From positions 1 to 64,000 of the forward strand of contig NZ_FNPI01000019.1 in NCBI RefSeq assembly GCF_900107275.1: a stretch of 64,000 nt of DNA, read 5' to 3'. This DNA comes from Evansella caseinilytica. Its GTDB lineage: Bacteria; Bacillota; Bacilli; Bacillales; Salisediminibacteriaceae. A model generated the notes under the pieces. It saw only the letters and a program-made list of their open reading frames with translations, had not been told where the DNA came from and searched no databases. Positions 39,090-47,566 of the stretch are shown here, piece after piece. Position 1 is the first letter of the stretch; every line of letters begins with the position of its first letter. Position numbers and translations under genes: made by a program.

Positions 39090-40244
39090 CTACTGCGGAT
39101 GCTTTTTCGGCGGGCGCTTTCCCCAAAATTGATAAAAGTCGGTGCGAATGTTCCCGTTATACAGCTTTCTTTTTTTTGTCGCCTTTTTGCCGTAAAACAG
39201 TTCAAATTGTTCATGGGAGGTAATGATATAAACGGACCATGTATCCAACGGTTCAAATGTTTTTCCAATGTCACTATACAATTTTTCCACAGCGACCTTT
39301 TCGCTCATTCGCTCTCCGTAAGGGGGATTTCCAACAATCACACCGTACTTCTCTGTCGTCGTAAAGTCCTTTACCTGCATTTGCTTGAATGTTATCTGGT
39401 CAGGAAAGCCTGCCTCCATCGCATTATTGGCTGCAAGCTCTATCATTTTATGGTCAATATCGGAGCCGAAAATGTGTAAAGGCTGATCATATTTTGCCAG
39501 ATCCTCTGCTTCTTGCAGGGCTGCGTCATACCAGGATTTTTTGAACCAACTCCAGTTCTCAAAAGCAAATTCCCGGTTAATGCCGGGTGCGATGTTTTGC
39601 CCGATCAGCGCCGCTTCAATCGGCAGCGTTCCCGAACCACAAAATGGATCGACAAACGGACGGTCGGGATGCCAATTCGTCAGCTGGATCAGCGCGGCAG
39701 CCATCGTTTCCTTTAACGGCGCCTGATTGTGCAAATAGCGGTACCCGCGCTTATGTAATCCTGTTCCGCTCGTATCAATCGTGAGTGTCGCAATATCTTT
39801 ATGAATGGCTACCTCAATTCGCTGAAGCGGCCCCTTTTCTTCAAACCACTGAATATGGTAGCTCTTTTTTAGACTTTCCACCACCGCTTTTTTGACGATT
39901 GCCTGGCAATCCGATACACTGAACAGCTTGGATTTCACCGAGCGGCCGATGACCGGGAATTCCGCATCTTCGGAGATATAGTCCGACCATGGCAGTGCTT
40001 TCGTTTTCTCAAACAATTCTTCAAAGGTCTCTGCCGTAAATTCTCCAACAAGAAGCTTGACGCGATCCGCAGTTCGCAGCCATAAATTCGCTCTGGCAAT
40101 TCCCGCTGGATCTGCGACAAAGATCACTTTTCCATTCTCCACCTTGACATCTTCGTATCCTAACGCTTTCACTTCATCGGCAACAAGCGATTCCAGCCCC
40201 ATTGCCGCGGTTGCAATTAATGTAACATGATTCACTGATTTCAC
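39090..40244 (-). CDS. rlmL: 23S rRNA (guanine-N2) methyltransferase, THUMP domain, RlmL type
   Basis: The 384-residue protein has an N-terminal THUMP domain (residues about 50-160) and a Rossmann methyltransferase domain with LPIEAALIGQNIAPG, the SAM loop PFCGSGT, and the NPPYGER catalytic motif. It methylates guanine in large-subunit rRNA. B. subtilis YpsC, its counterpart, is also close to rnpB and gpsB. Confidence 0.9.
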   Translation of the reverse strand: MKSVNHVTLIATAAMGLESLVADEVKALGYEDVKVENGKVIFVADPAGIARANLWLRTADRVKLLVGEFTAETFEELFEKTKALPWSDYISEDAEFPVIGRSVKSKLFSVSDCQAIVKKAVVESLKKSYHIQWFEEKGPLQRIEVAIHKDIATLTIDTSGTGLHKRGYRYLHNQAPLKETMAAALIQLTNWHPDRPFVDPFCGSGTLPIEAALIGQNIAPGINREFAFENWSWFKKSWYDAALQEAEDLAKYDQPLHIFGSDIDHKMIELAANNAMEAGFPDQITFKQMQVKDFTTTEKYGVIVGNPPYGERMSEKVAVEKLYSDIGKTFEPLDTWSVYIITSHEQFELFYGKKATKKRKLYNGNIRTDFYQFWGKRPPKKHPQ

Positions 40245-40558
40245 CCTTTCCTCCGTAATAGTATCGCCTATCTGTCGACAAAGATCAATGCTTAATCAGG
40301 TGTGGCGGTGTTTTCCACGCCCATATTTCAACCAGCTCGCTATTCTGAAGTATAGTCAACGCATCCAGCCGTTTGCGAAAAGTAAGTAACGGGAGATGCC
40401 CCTGTCGCCGCCATGTCCCGCTAGATGGACGCTCTTCCTTAAGTCTTCTAAAAAAACGACGGCTTTATTAAACCGGCGTTTGACTACTGCTCATGTCATT
40501 GTTGATTGCTAAATTACAGACGTTTATTAGCCGTTTGATCATCCATTCAAAAAGCACA
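40245..40558. other. gene-free stretch with an open but startless frame
   Basis: No gene with a start and ribosome site is seen. On the minus strand a frame is open from about 40464 to a TGA at 40285 and reads LTFRKRLDALTILQNSELVE and on to WAWKTPPHLIKH. The composition is protein-like but it has no start codon and no family I recognise. Confidence 0.4.
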
Positions 40559-41578
40559 TTACTTGTTCTGCAAAATATCCAATATCTCAGCATTTATCAC
40601 TTCCGGACTGTACCAGTGAACAGCGTGTCCTGCACCTTCAACAACGATTTGTTTACTATCAGTGGACCAATGCAATAAATTGGCCTGAGCTTCTTTACTA
40701 TCTTCATAATTATTCAAATACTCAGAAGTAATAATTACTAGAGGGATGTCACCCAAATAACCATTTTCCAGCACCTTCAACGCGTTATCTTCCTTGCGGT
40801 CGCTCTCGCCAACTTGGTTCTTATTATTAGGCGCCTTTAAAAACAACGCTTTGTCAATTTCTTTCACTTTGTCTGGTACGGATGGCATCCTGTTTCTGCC
40901 GGTAGACAATATAGTCGACTCATAAGGATAAGCCGTATTCAGCAGCAATCTTATTATTCCAGCTTCGTTAATTAGGGATACTGCTTTTTTCAACATTGCA
41001 GTACGTTTATAAGCAAATGTTGTTGACGGTAGTTCCTCCATATTTGTATACATGTCCGGGCTTGATCCGTCTATTAAAATAATGCCTTTGACCTCCTCAC
41101 CATACATTTGGGCAAATCGAATCGCCTCCAGAGAAGCGATGGAATGCGCTACAAATATATAGGGAGGGGTTTCACCCGATTGGACGAGCACTTGATGGAT
41201 TTCTTTCGTTATCGTGTCAATATCTCTAGGCGCCTCAGTAACATCACTCCAGCCATACCCCGGCCTATCGTACACAGCCACTCTTGCATATTTCGAGATG
41301 TCGTTATACAACGGATAAAAGTCAACATAGCCGCTTGGTATTTGATATCCGACGCCAAATACTACAGTGACATCTCCGGTTCCCTCCGCCCAAATATGCA
41401 TATGATGACCGTTGACATCAATTAATTTCCCGACCGGTGGATACGCTTTGTTGTCTAAGTATCTGCCTGTTTGCTCATAGGTAATCCCTGCTGCCAGCAG
41501 TATGACAATAGCTACTAATATTTTTATTCTTCGCTTGATTTTTCTCTTTTTCCTTTTACTCGTTGTTGTTAATTCCAT
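40559..41578 (-). CDS. membrane-anchored alpha/beta hydrolase
   Basis: The 339-residue protein has a basic N-terminus (SKRKKRKIKRRIK), one membrane helix (ILVAIVILLAAGITY) and an extracellular alpha/beta hydrolase domain: VYDRPGYGWSD, the nucleophile elbow AHSIAS, the acid in IILIDGSSPDM and the catalytic His in EGAGHAVHW. The elbow is H-S-I-A-S and not G-x-S-x-G, as in several membrane-bound members. The ATG at 41578 has GGGGTGG upstream; the frame extends to 41812 but without a site. Substrate unknown. Confidence 0.85.
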   Translation of the reverse strand: MELTTTSKRKKRKIKRRIKILVAIVILLAAGITYEQTGRYLDNKAYPPVGKLIDVNGHHMHIWAEGTGDVTVVFGVGYQIPSGYVDFYPLYNDISKYARVAVYDRPGYGWSDVTEAPRDIDTITKEIHQVLVQSGETPPYIFVAHSIASLEAIRFAQMYGEEVKGIILIDGSSPDMYTNMEELPSTTFAYKRTAMLKKAVSLINEAGIIRLLLNTAYPYESTILSTGRNRMPSVPDKVKEIDKALFLKAPNNKNQVGESDRKEDNALKVLENGYLGDIPLVIITSEYLNNYEDSKEAQANLLHWSTDSKQIVVEGAGHAVHWYSPEVINAEILDILQNK

Positions 41579-41932
41579 ATAACGACCACCCCATTTTGAT
41601 ATTAATGTTGGTTCAAAAAGCAGGATATTCCGTAAAAGTTTTTGTTCAGAAAGGAGGACCAAGAGGGCAAGAAGGTCAAGGTGCAGCAGGCTCGAACAGC
41701 GCAGAGACAACGCGAGCGTTGAGATTCGCCGACATCCTCTATTAGTAGATGAAGTGCTAATAGAAGAAGTACTTATGAATGATCCATTTTTAAATTTTCT
41801 ACTTTTATACATAATAATTCTTCCAATAATGGCAATGACGGAGACGAATCCAATCCATGTCCATTCGGTTTGAATATTATAAAATGTGCGTTATCCTGTC
41901 AACATTATTTTAAAAAAATCATTGTCATAAAA
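41579..41932. other. gene-free stretch with a collagen-like fragment on the plus strand
   Basis: The plus strand has GAAAGGAGG at 41648 followed by codons reading KGGPRGQEGQGAAGSNSAE, collagen-like but short. In the next frame an open run ends with a hydrophobic stretch (NFLLLYIIILPIMAMTETNP) at about 41875. No start codon fits. It could be the remains of a small surface-protein gene. Confidence 0.35.
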
Positions 41933-41984
41933 CGTTCAGGGACATGGGGTGTGAACAAAAGTTCACACCCCATGTCCCTGAACG
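41933..41984 (-). terminator. terminator of the cotJ operon
   Basis: A perfect 24-bp stem (left arm beginning CGTTCAGGGACATGGGG) with a 4-nt loop AAAA lies 6 bp from the cotJC stop. The GGGACATGG core is shared with the palindrome after rnpB. Confidence 0.8.
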
Positions 41985-41990
41985 TTTCCG

Positions 41991-42560
41991 TTAAAATATT
42001 TTTTTCTTGTCTTTTTCTTCTTTCAGCAGCTCAACAGCCTCACGAAAGCGCTGGGAATGGACGATTTCTCTTTCTCTTAAAAAGCGGAGACTGTCGTTTA
42101 AATCGGGATCATCCGACATATCAATGATCCATTGATATGTTGCCCTTGCTTTTTCTTCTGCTGCGATATCCTCATATAAATCGGCTATTGGATCGCCTTT
42201 CGCTTGAATATACGTTGCGGTAAACGGAACACCAGCTGCATTGTGATAGAACAGCGCATTGTCATGATTAACATAATGATCCCCTAATCCGGCTTCTTTC
42301 ATTTGTTCCGGGGTGGCATCCTTTGTCAATTTATATACCATCGTCGCAATCATTTCCAAATGGGCAAATTCCTCCGTGCCAATGTCTGTTAGCAGTCCAA
42401 TCACTTTATCCGGTATCGTGTAACGTTGATTTAAATAACGCAATGCTGCCGCCAGTTCTCCGTCGGCACCTCCATATTGCTCGATTAAAAATTTCGCAAG
42501 CCGCGGGTTGCACTCCCTTACTTTTACCGGATATTGCAGCTTTTTCTCATAAATCCACAA
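41991..42560 (-). CDS. cotJC: spore coat protein CotJC, manganese catalase-like
   Basis: The 189-residue protein begins at TTG (GGGAG eight bases upstream) as WIYEKKLQYPVKV. The ferritin-like four-helix fold has metal-binding EEFAHLEM and the second set in AAEEKARATY and IVHSQRF, as in manganese catalases. It matches B. subtilis CotJC almost residue for residue from memory. It is made in the mother cell and becomes part of the inner coat. The last gene of the operon cotJA-cotJB-cotJC. Confidence 0.93.
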   Translation of the reverse strand: MWIYEKKLQYPVKVRECNPRLAKFLIEQYGGADGELAAALRYLNQRYTIPDKVIGLLTDIGTEEFAHLEMIATMVYKLTKDATPEQMKEAGLGDHYVNHDNALFYHNAAGVPFTATYIQAKGDPIADLYEDIAAEEKARATYQWIIDMSDDPDLNDSLRFLREREIVHSQRFREAVELLKEEKDKKKIF

Positions 42561-42582
42561 ATGAATTTCTCCCTTCTGTGGT

Positions 42583-42849
42583 TCATATTTGCCACGGCCA
42601 AGGAGTATCTTTCCAATTCCAAGGATAACCGCTGTAACTGTTTCCAAATTGCAGCAATGGTCCAAATTTTTGTTCGAATTGCACTTTTAATGTTTGCCGT
42701 GCGTGGGAGTATTCATTGAATTGCTGGATGGCCTGGTAATCATCGGGGTGAGTATCCAAGTAAAGTGTCAGTTCCACCAAAACGAAGTCAACGGCTTGTA
42801 GCTCTTCCATCATTGCATAAAAATCTTTGGGAACGGGCTTATCGGTCAT
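42583..42849 (-). CDS. cotJB: spore coat protein CotJB
   Basis: The 88-residue protein has the CotJB core MEELQAVDFVLVELTLYLDT followed by HPDDYQAIQQFN and the aromatic tail YPWNWKDTPWPWQI. It overlaps cotJA by 4 bp and is followed by cotJC after 22 bp. Confidence 0.92.
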   Translation of the reverse strand: MTDKPVPKDFYAMMEELQAVDFVLVELTLYLDTHPDDYQAIQQFNEYSHARQTLKVQFEQKFGPLLQFGNSYSGYPWNWKDTPWPWQI

Positions 42850-43076
42850 TCGTCATCCCTCCCCTTTTCCATCGGGCCGTAGTACGGGTCATAAAGTAAT
42901 TTCCAAAGCGTTCCGGCATACAACGCTTCTTTTGCCGTAAATTGCGGAAGATTTTCCGGTTGGAAGCCTAAATATAGCTGCGCAGGAGTAGAATAAACTT
43001 TTTCTTTTATCGGTGGACACGGATCCAAAGGACTTACATAAGGACGGTAGGTTTTTCTCGTTGTAAACTTAGTCAC
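42846..43076 (-). CDS. cotJA: spore coat associated protein CotJA
   Basis: The 76-residue protein has the family features VSPLDPCPPIKEKVYSTPAQ, LYLGFQPENLPQF and GTLWKLLYDPY. It starts at GTG with GGAGGAG and opens the cotJ operon. Confidence 0.92.
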   Translation of the reverse strand: MTKFTTRKTYRPYVSPLDPCPPIKEKVYSTPAQLYLGFQPENLPQFTAKEALYAGTLWKLLYDPYYGPMEKGRDDE

Positions 43077-43111
43077 GAATCACTCCTCCTAATAGAAATA
43101 AACGCCACTAC

Positions 43112-43119
43112 ACTATATG
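43112..43119 (-). promoter_or_regulatory. possible SigE -10 element before cotJA
   Basis: CATATAGT on the minus strand differs by one base from CATACANT, and GCATAGG lies at -35 with 14 bp between. It lies in a small inverted repeat (AAACGCCA/TGGCGTTT). cotJ is under SigE in B. subtilis, which supports the reading. Confidence 0.4.
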
Positions 43120-43179
43120 GCGTTTCATGAATGTCCTATGCTGGGCACCTACAAAAAACAGAAAAAAGTTCACAAAAAA

Positions 43180-43200
43180 TTCGGGGACATGGTCCCCGAA
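43180..43200 (-). terminator. terminator of rnpB
   Basis: TTCGGGGAC and GTCCCCGAA form a hairpin around ATG; on the minus strand TTTTTT follows. It lies about 14 bp beyond the RNase P RNA 3' end. The core GGGGACATGGTCCCC is a palindrome type repeated elsewhere in the window. Confidence 0.8.
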
Positions 43201-43213
43201 AATATTTTGACAT

Positions 43214-43677
43214 ATGACGCCACTCGTGTTTTGTAAGCCATGTTCTGTACTTCTGTACTGCAAGCGGATGTCAACCCTCGTACAAAAGCAGTAATCATCT
43301 GTCTACAAGCAAAGTCAAGCTTGCCTGTTCCCCATTCCGTTAAATTCCTTCCTGGGGATGCCCCTACCAAATTTTGGGTTTCTCGCTCGTGGGGTTTACC
43401 CCGTTCCACTCCGTCCATTTCTGGCCGGACTTCGTCACTGTGGCACTTTCAAGGTAGTCGCACCATATTCTTGCGCAGCTTAGCCGACGCAGCAGAACGT
43501 AGGTGCTTTCCCTGCCGTTAGCCCAGTAAAAAACCAGACTACCCTAGCTTATGTCTTCGCTAGGCACGAACACTACAGTCATCTCAGACTGTGCGAGCAT
43601 GGACTTTCCTCTACATACAATTCAGTGAAAACTCACCACACCAGCATGCAGCGATTACTCAAACACAAATGGTTGTC
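43214..43677 (-). ncRNA. rnpB: RNase P RNA, type B
   Basis: The ribozyme that matures tRNA 5' ends. On the minus strand the universal blocks are present in order: GAGGAAAGTCCATGCTCGCA, TAGTGTTCGTGCCTAGCGAA, GAAAGTGCCACAGTGACGAA, GTGGAACGGGGTAAACCCC, CGAGCGAGAAACCCAAA, and TAGACAGATGATTACTGC near the 3' end. The outer P1 helix pairs CCATTTGTGTTTG with the 3' CAAAACACGAGTGG. It has the Bacillus-type (B) architecture. It lies between cotJA and the RNase H-like gene, as in relatives. Ends are accurate to a few bases. Confidence 0.95.
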
Positions 43678-43693
43678 TTTAGCGACAAAGAGT

Positions 43694-43723
43694 ATTATAC
43701 CATAGACAATCAGCCTCCATCAA
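43694..43723 (-). promoter_or_regulatory. promoter of rnpB
   Basis: TTGATG (43723-43718), an 18-bp spacer and TATAAT (43699-43694) on the minus strand. The -35 overlaps the stop region of the RNase H-like gene. The transcript would start near 43687 and a small stem (TTGTC/GACAA) precedes the P1 helix. Confidence 0.7.
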
Positions 43724-44127
43724 TAGGTAAATGATCCCTTCGATTGATAAACCGCTGCCCGTGCCAATTGATCTGCTTCTTTATTTTGCTTACTCGGAAT
43801 CCATTTGATAAATACATTATCAAAATGTGTTTCCATTCTCTCCAGCACCTGCTGCAATAAAGCGCGATACCGCTCTTTTTTAACGTATTTTTTGTCCACT
43901 GCCGCTTCAAGAATCTGTGAATCGGTTCGCACAGAAACGGTGCGGAAGCCCTCCTGCATACAAATGACCAACGCCTCATTCAACGCATGGAATTCTGCTT
44001 CGTGATTGGACATAGGCGGCAGTGGAATTGATTTGCGTATGAGTTTGCCGCGGTTATTTATAAAAACGCCGGCACCGGATGGACCCGGATCCCCTGCGCT
44101 GGCACCGTCAATATACACTTCGATCAA
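43720..44127 (-). CDS. RNase HI-like protein
   Basis: The 135-residue protein has the RNase H fold with YIDGASAGDPGPSGAG, NHEAEFHALNEAL, VRTDSQILEAAVD and the last acidic residue in NKEADQLARAA; all four catalytic acidic positions are present. It should cut the RNA of RNA-DNA hybrids, though close B. subtilis proteins of this type (YpdQ-like) may be inactive. It lies between rnpB and gpsB. Confidence 0.85.
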   Translation of the reverse strand: MIEVYIDGASAGDPGPSGAGVFINNRGKLIRKSIPLPPMSNHEAEFHALNEALVICMQEGFRTVSVRTDSQILEAAVDKKYVKKERYRALLQQVLERMETHFDNVFIKWIPSKQNKEADQLARAAVYQSKGSFTY

Positions 44128-44198
44128 AGCAGTCGCTCCCTTTTGTCTGGTATAGCTATGATGTTCTCATTTTTGAACACAATGATATAATGCCCGTT

Positions 44199-44516
44199 TT
44201 ACTCATGCAGCTTGCTGCCAAAAACATGTTTTTCTAAATTGGACAATCGTCTCAAAATATCATAATTCGTATTACCGGCCGGCTGCGGCTGCGGTGCTTG
44301 ACGCTTTGTATGCTCCGCCAAGGCAGCGTTTTCCTTCTTCAGCCGTTCCACTTCTTTTTCCAGCCAGTCAATTCGATTTTCAAACGCATCATAGTCTTTT
44401 ATGATAACATCCAAAAACTGATCCACTTCATCCTGACTGTATCCTCGAAGGCCTGCCTTAAACTCTTTCTCTAATATATCTTTTTGAGTTAAACGGGAAA
44501 TTCGTTTTTGTGCCAA
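44199..44516 (-). CDS. gpsB: cell-cycle protein GpsB
   Basis: The 105-residue DivIVA-like protein has the membrane-binding N-domain ([20 protein letters not shown]), a coiled coil (residues about 35-65, [16 protein letters not shown]) and a C-terminal trimer helix [16 protein letters not shown]. It shuttles penicillin-binding proteins between the side wall and the division site. Same place as in B. subtilis. Confidence 0.95.
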   Translation of the reverse strand: MAQKRISRLTQKDILEKEFKAGLRGYSQDEVDQFLDVIIKDYDAFENRIDWLEKEVERLKKENAALAEHTKRQAPQPQPAGNTNYDILRRLSNLEKHVFGSKLHE

Positions 44517-44581
44517 CTCTATTCACCTCAACTAATTCGAATCATATCATTCTTTTATTTTTTCAAAAAGCGCCACTGTTG

Positions 44582-45145
44582 TCAATTCCAACTGTCATCT
44601 TCCTGCAATTCTCGTATCACATCGCTAATCTCATCCGGAGTTAAATAGACTATTTCATAATTTGCTGCTTCCTGCTTCATTTTTGCGTAATTCAAATAAT
44701 ATTTTGGAGATCCTTCCGTATACTCGTCAAACAGGACAAGCAAAGCATCGGTTTTGTCGATAATAAATTGATTTTTTAAGCGAAGCTGAGAAGGGTTTTC
44801 ATATTTTCGTTTTGTAATGTAGTCTGTATAATCACTATTCTCCCATATGTACAAATATAACTCTTTTATCGGGTCGCTCCAAAATTCTTCTTGATTGTAA
44901 AACGGCGCCAGCGTGGCGACTTTTAATCCCGGGTAAATCGACTTCAACTGCAAAGCTGCTTCCGCCGCCCACAATTCGACTCCCGGCTGCCCGCTCGTAA
45001 TCACCCATCGAACATCAGCGTTTTCAATTAAATGTTGCAATTTTTTTTTAATGGCATACTTTAAATAAGGCAATTGCTCATGCTTTTCATGAAAAATCCC
45101 GAGCTCATGCGGTTTATAACCTGTTACAGCAATAACATTATACAT
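44582..45145 (-). CDS. ypsA: SLOG-family protein YpsA
   Basis: The 187-residue protein has the YpsA blocks VIAVTGYKPHELGIF, WVITSGQPGVELWAAEAAL, and LLVLFDEYTEGSPKYYLNYA, consistent with a nucleotide-sugar-binding SLOG domain. It affects cell division in Firmicutes. It follows gpsB upstream on the same strand, 66 bp away, as in B. subtilis. Confidence 0.92.
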   Translation of the reverse strand: MYNVIAVTGYKPHELGIFHEKHEQLPYLKYAIKKKLQHLIENADVRWVITSGQPGVELWAAEAALQLKSIYPGLKVATLAPFYNQEEFWSDPIKELYLYIWENSDYTDYITKRKYENPSQLRLKNQFIIDKTDALLVLFDEYTEGSPKYYLNYAKMKQEAANYEIVYLTPDEISDVIRELQEDDSWN

Positions 45146-45296
45146 CGTCCGTTACTCTCCTGATTCGATTTTCACAAAGACAGGCAGCGATTCATTGAAT
45201 TATCGCCATGAACATCCTCTATAAGTATATCCGTTTAGACGAAGCTGCGCCAGATTTCTGTATATTTAATAATGATAGTACCAAGTATTTGTCAAA

Positions 45297-45333
45297 AAAA
45301 AACGAACCGGCGCGAAGCCAGTATCGTTTTTTT
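45297..45333 (-). terminator. terminator of the cotD-like gene
   Basis: AAACGA.ACCGGC pairs with GCC.GTATCGTTT; on the minus strand a run of nine T follows. It lies just beyond the stop of the cotD-like gene. Confidence 0.75.
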
Positions 45334-45341
45334 CAGAAATA

Positions 45342-45641
45342 TTAGCAACGAGGCCGCGGAGGGCAAATAAAGTCTTGACATGTCGTGCGGCAAACAGTTG
45401 ATTCTGAGTGTGGAAAACTATGATAGTATCTCCAGTTATTGGTGATAACATTCGTCGTGTGACTCGGGTGTACAACCGGTACAACATGATCTACGTTAAA
45501 CTGTCTGACGCTTTGACGTGTTGGAGTTACTCGCGGCGGATAAAATTGTGCTGCAGTCGGAGCGATTGCTGGTGCTGCCACCGGCGCTGCTGCCGGTGCG
45601 AACGGTGCTCCTGCAGGAACTCCTGGTCTCGGGCTGAACAT
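45342..45641 (-). CDS. cotD: CotD-like spore coat protein
   Basis: The 99-residue protein opens with a Pro/Ala-rich segment (PAGAPFAPAAAPVAAPAIAP) and continues with the CotD signature VVHPSHTTNVITNNWRYYHS and FPHSES, ending in a Cys-rich tail (CRTTCQDFICPPRPRC). The tail could form disulphides or bind metal in the inner coat. It lies upstream of ypsA, matching the B. subtilis order. Confidence 0.88.
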   Translation of the reverse strand: MFSPRPGVPAGAPFAPAAAPVAAPAIAPTAAQFYPPRVTPTRQSVRQFNVDHVVPVVHPSHTTNVITNNWRYYHSFPHSESTVCRTTCQDFICPPRPRC

Positions 45642-46176
45642 AGAATGTTTCCTCCTTTATTTTGTATTCAATAACAACCTATGTCAGCCTATACCTTCGT
45701 GTATAGTATGGTCACCTAATTTTAAAAAATAAAATTTCATGATAACATCCAATCGGACGGATCTGTGCCGGTTTAAAATCCGCCTTCCCGTTGGCTAATC
45801 CTTCCTAATACCGTCTATTTCAATGATAACGACAAAAAAGTCTCTTTTCTTTGCTACCCATTTTTTCAGCAGCCTCCGGACGCCACCGAAGCCGCTGCAC
45901 CCCAATCAACGGTGCGGCGCTGAAAAGCGGTATTTACTTTTTCGGCGGTTTCATTTCAACCAGCCGGAATTTTCATCAATATAACATCCAAACTGTCGTT
46001 CCGATAACAAGGAAAAACAAAACGAAAATGAGTTTATGCATCTATCCTCTCCCTTTCCAGCAGTCATTGTCATGTCCGGCTGCTTGATCAAATCAACAGC
46101 ATCCTTCTCTGGCAAAACCATTATCGATTGTATTGTAAAAGAATCGATGAATATTTCAAGATACGGTTTTTACCAG
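45642..46176. other. 535-bp stretch with one tiny gene
   Basis: The cotD promoter should lie near 45650-45720. Apart from the 21-residue frame at 45976-46041 I see no gene or clear repeat. Confidence 0.45.
45976..46041 (-). CDS. 21-residue hydrophobic peptide
   Basis: GGGAGAGG lies just before the ATG. The peptide starts MHKLIFVLFFLVIG and ends in an aromatic TTVWMLY: a single membrane-inserted helix. Tiny membrane peptides of this size occur in spore formers and as small regulators. No family recognised. Confidence 0.45.
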   Translation of the reverse strand: MHKLIFVLFFLVIGTTVWMLY

Positions 46177-47481
46177 TTATGACATATTGTGAAATGATGA
46201 ACTTCCGCGCAGCTTCCCTTCCAGCCGCTCGATTCGCTTCTCCACATCCTTTATCAGCTTCCGTTTTGCCGATGTCAATTTTTGCGAAGCTTTCAGGCAA
46301 CGAAGCGCTTCCCGAGAAAAATAATGCGCACGCTCATACGATTTTTCCTGATGCTCATGAAGCTTAGCCAGTTCGATAAAGCCTTCCGCCAGCGGCGTAC
46401 TGCTTACGGAAATGCTGTTAATAAACTGCGCCGTCGCCTCCTGATACCGCTTCTGCTTCTTGAAGATCCGACCCAATTGAAAATGCGCTGCTTCTTTCCC
46501 AGATCCGGGAATTTCTAGGGCTTTTTCGTAATGACTAACAGCCGCTTCCTCCCAGCCCGTTTGTTCACACCATTTCCCCAGCTGGATTTGCTCCGTGACC
46601 GACGCAGGCCGGGCGCACTGGAAAAGCCGCTGACTGATGGCGACATATAAATGGATTAACGAGCGGACGTCCTGATCATTATGCTCGATAATCCCCCGCA
46701 GATGATCTGGTTTGTTCTCATGCAAATAATCATAATAAAGGAGCGGCGCCATGCTTCCTGGTGTATCATGCAGACGCCGAATGCTTAATTTTTCCCGTTC
46801 GACAACCGACAGCCGACATGACGGCAGCTCATGCTTCCATAATCGCCGGGCCGCGTGAAGCAAATCAATATGACCGAAAGCAGGAAGCCTCGGCACTTGA
46901 TCGCGGACGAAAACATGCCTTGATTTTACTTGCGGCCAATCAAAAGCTTTGCCGTTATAGCTGACCAGGTAATCGTCGTCGTGAAACTCCTGTAAAAAGC
47001 CGTACAAAAAAGCTGCTTCCGAGGAAGGCTCTGCCAACATATGCTGCGTGACTTCAACGCCGTCGTCATGCACCCTTGCATAGCCGATGAGAAAAATCGA
47101 GTTTCCTGCCCCTGTAGACAGCCCCGTTGTTTCTGTGTCGAAGAACATCATCCGCTCCAAGGGAACGTTTCTCGAAGACAACGGATGATCAAGGGCAAGA
47201 TTCCCCCACCGTTCATATACTTCCTGTAGCTCCCTGCCAAGATCAGGACGCTTCATGTCAGCAAACGTATAAAACGACCGCTTTTGAAACGATCTTTGCT
47301 CTTCCAAGTAGAACGGCTTGAACCCGAGCTTCCCCCAAAGTTCAGCCAGTTCATCGTCAGCCGCCACATTTCCGGCAGCTTTCTCCGCCGCTTCTTGTAA
47401 CCGATTTTTATCCTCCGTTTCGCCGCTGTGTTCCAGCCGCATATGACCTTTCATCCGCTGCAATTTTGCTTTTACATTCAC
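46177..47481 (-). CDS. mrfB: MrfB exonuclease (mitomycin repair), YprB
   Basis: The 434-residue protein has a DEDDh-type exonuclease domain at about residues 100-270, beginning MMFFDTETTGLSTGAGN with further motifs YNGKAFDWPQVKSR and HNDQDVRSLIHLY, then TPR-like helices (KALEIPGSGKEAAHFQLGRI, QEATAQFINSI). In B. subtilis it works with MrfA in a repair path for mitomycin-type damage that is independent of UvrABC. GTG start behind AGGGA. It is the second gene of the pair mrfA-mrfB. Confidence 0.93.
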   Translation of the reverse strand: MNVKAKLQRMKGHMRLEHSGETEDKNRLQEAAEKAAGNVAADDELAELWGKLGFKPFYLEEQRSFQKRSFYTFADMKRPDLGRELQEVYERWGNLALDHPLSSRNVPLERMMFFDTETTGLSTGAGNSIFLIGYARVHDDGVEVTQHMLAEPSSEAAFLYGFLQEFHDDDYLVSYNGKAFDWPQVKSRHVFVRDQVPRLPAFGHIDLLHAARRLWKHELPSCRLSVVEREKLSIRRLHDTPGSMAPLLYYDYLHENKPDHLRGIIEHNDQDVRSLIHLYVAISQRLFQCARPASVTEQIQLGKWCEQTGWEEAAVSHYEKALEIPGSGKEAAHFQLGRIFKKQKRYQEATAQFINSISVSSTPLAEGFIELAKLHEHQEKSYERAHYFSREALRCLKASQKLTSAKRKLIKDVEKRIERLEGKLRGSSSFHNMS

Positions 47482-47566
47482 ATTTATCCCTGCCTTGTAC
47501 CAGTCTGGTTGACTTGATTGTCATCGCTGCTTTCGACCGTGCTATCCGCCGATCTCGCATGGATCA

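Noticed and set aside
41579-41812. N-terminal extension of the alpha/beta hydrolase
   Set aside because: The Leu/Ser-rich extension has no ribosome site, and the ATG at 41578 gives a normal basic N-terminus and membrane anchor.
43170-43418. 82-codon minus-strand frame
   Set aside because: It lies within RNase P RNA, whose conserved blocks are clear.
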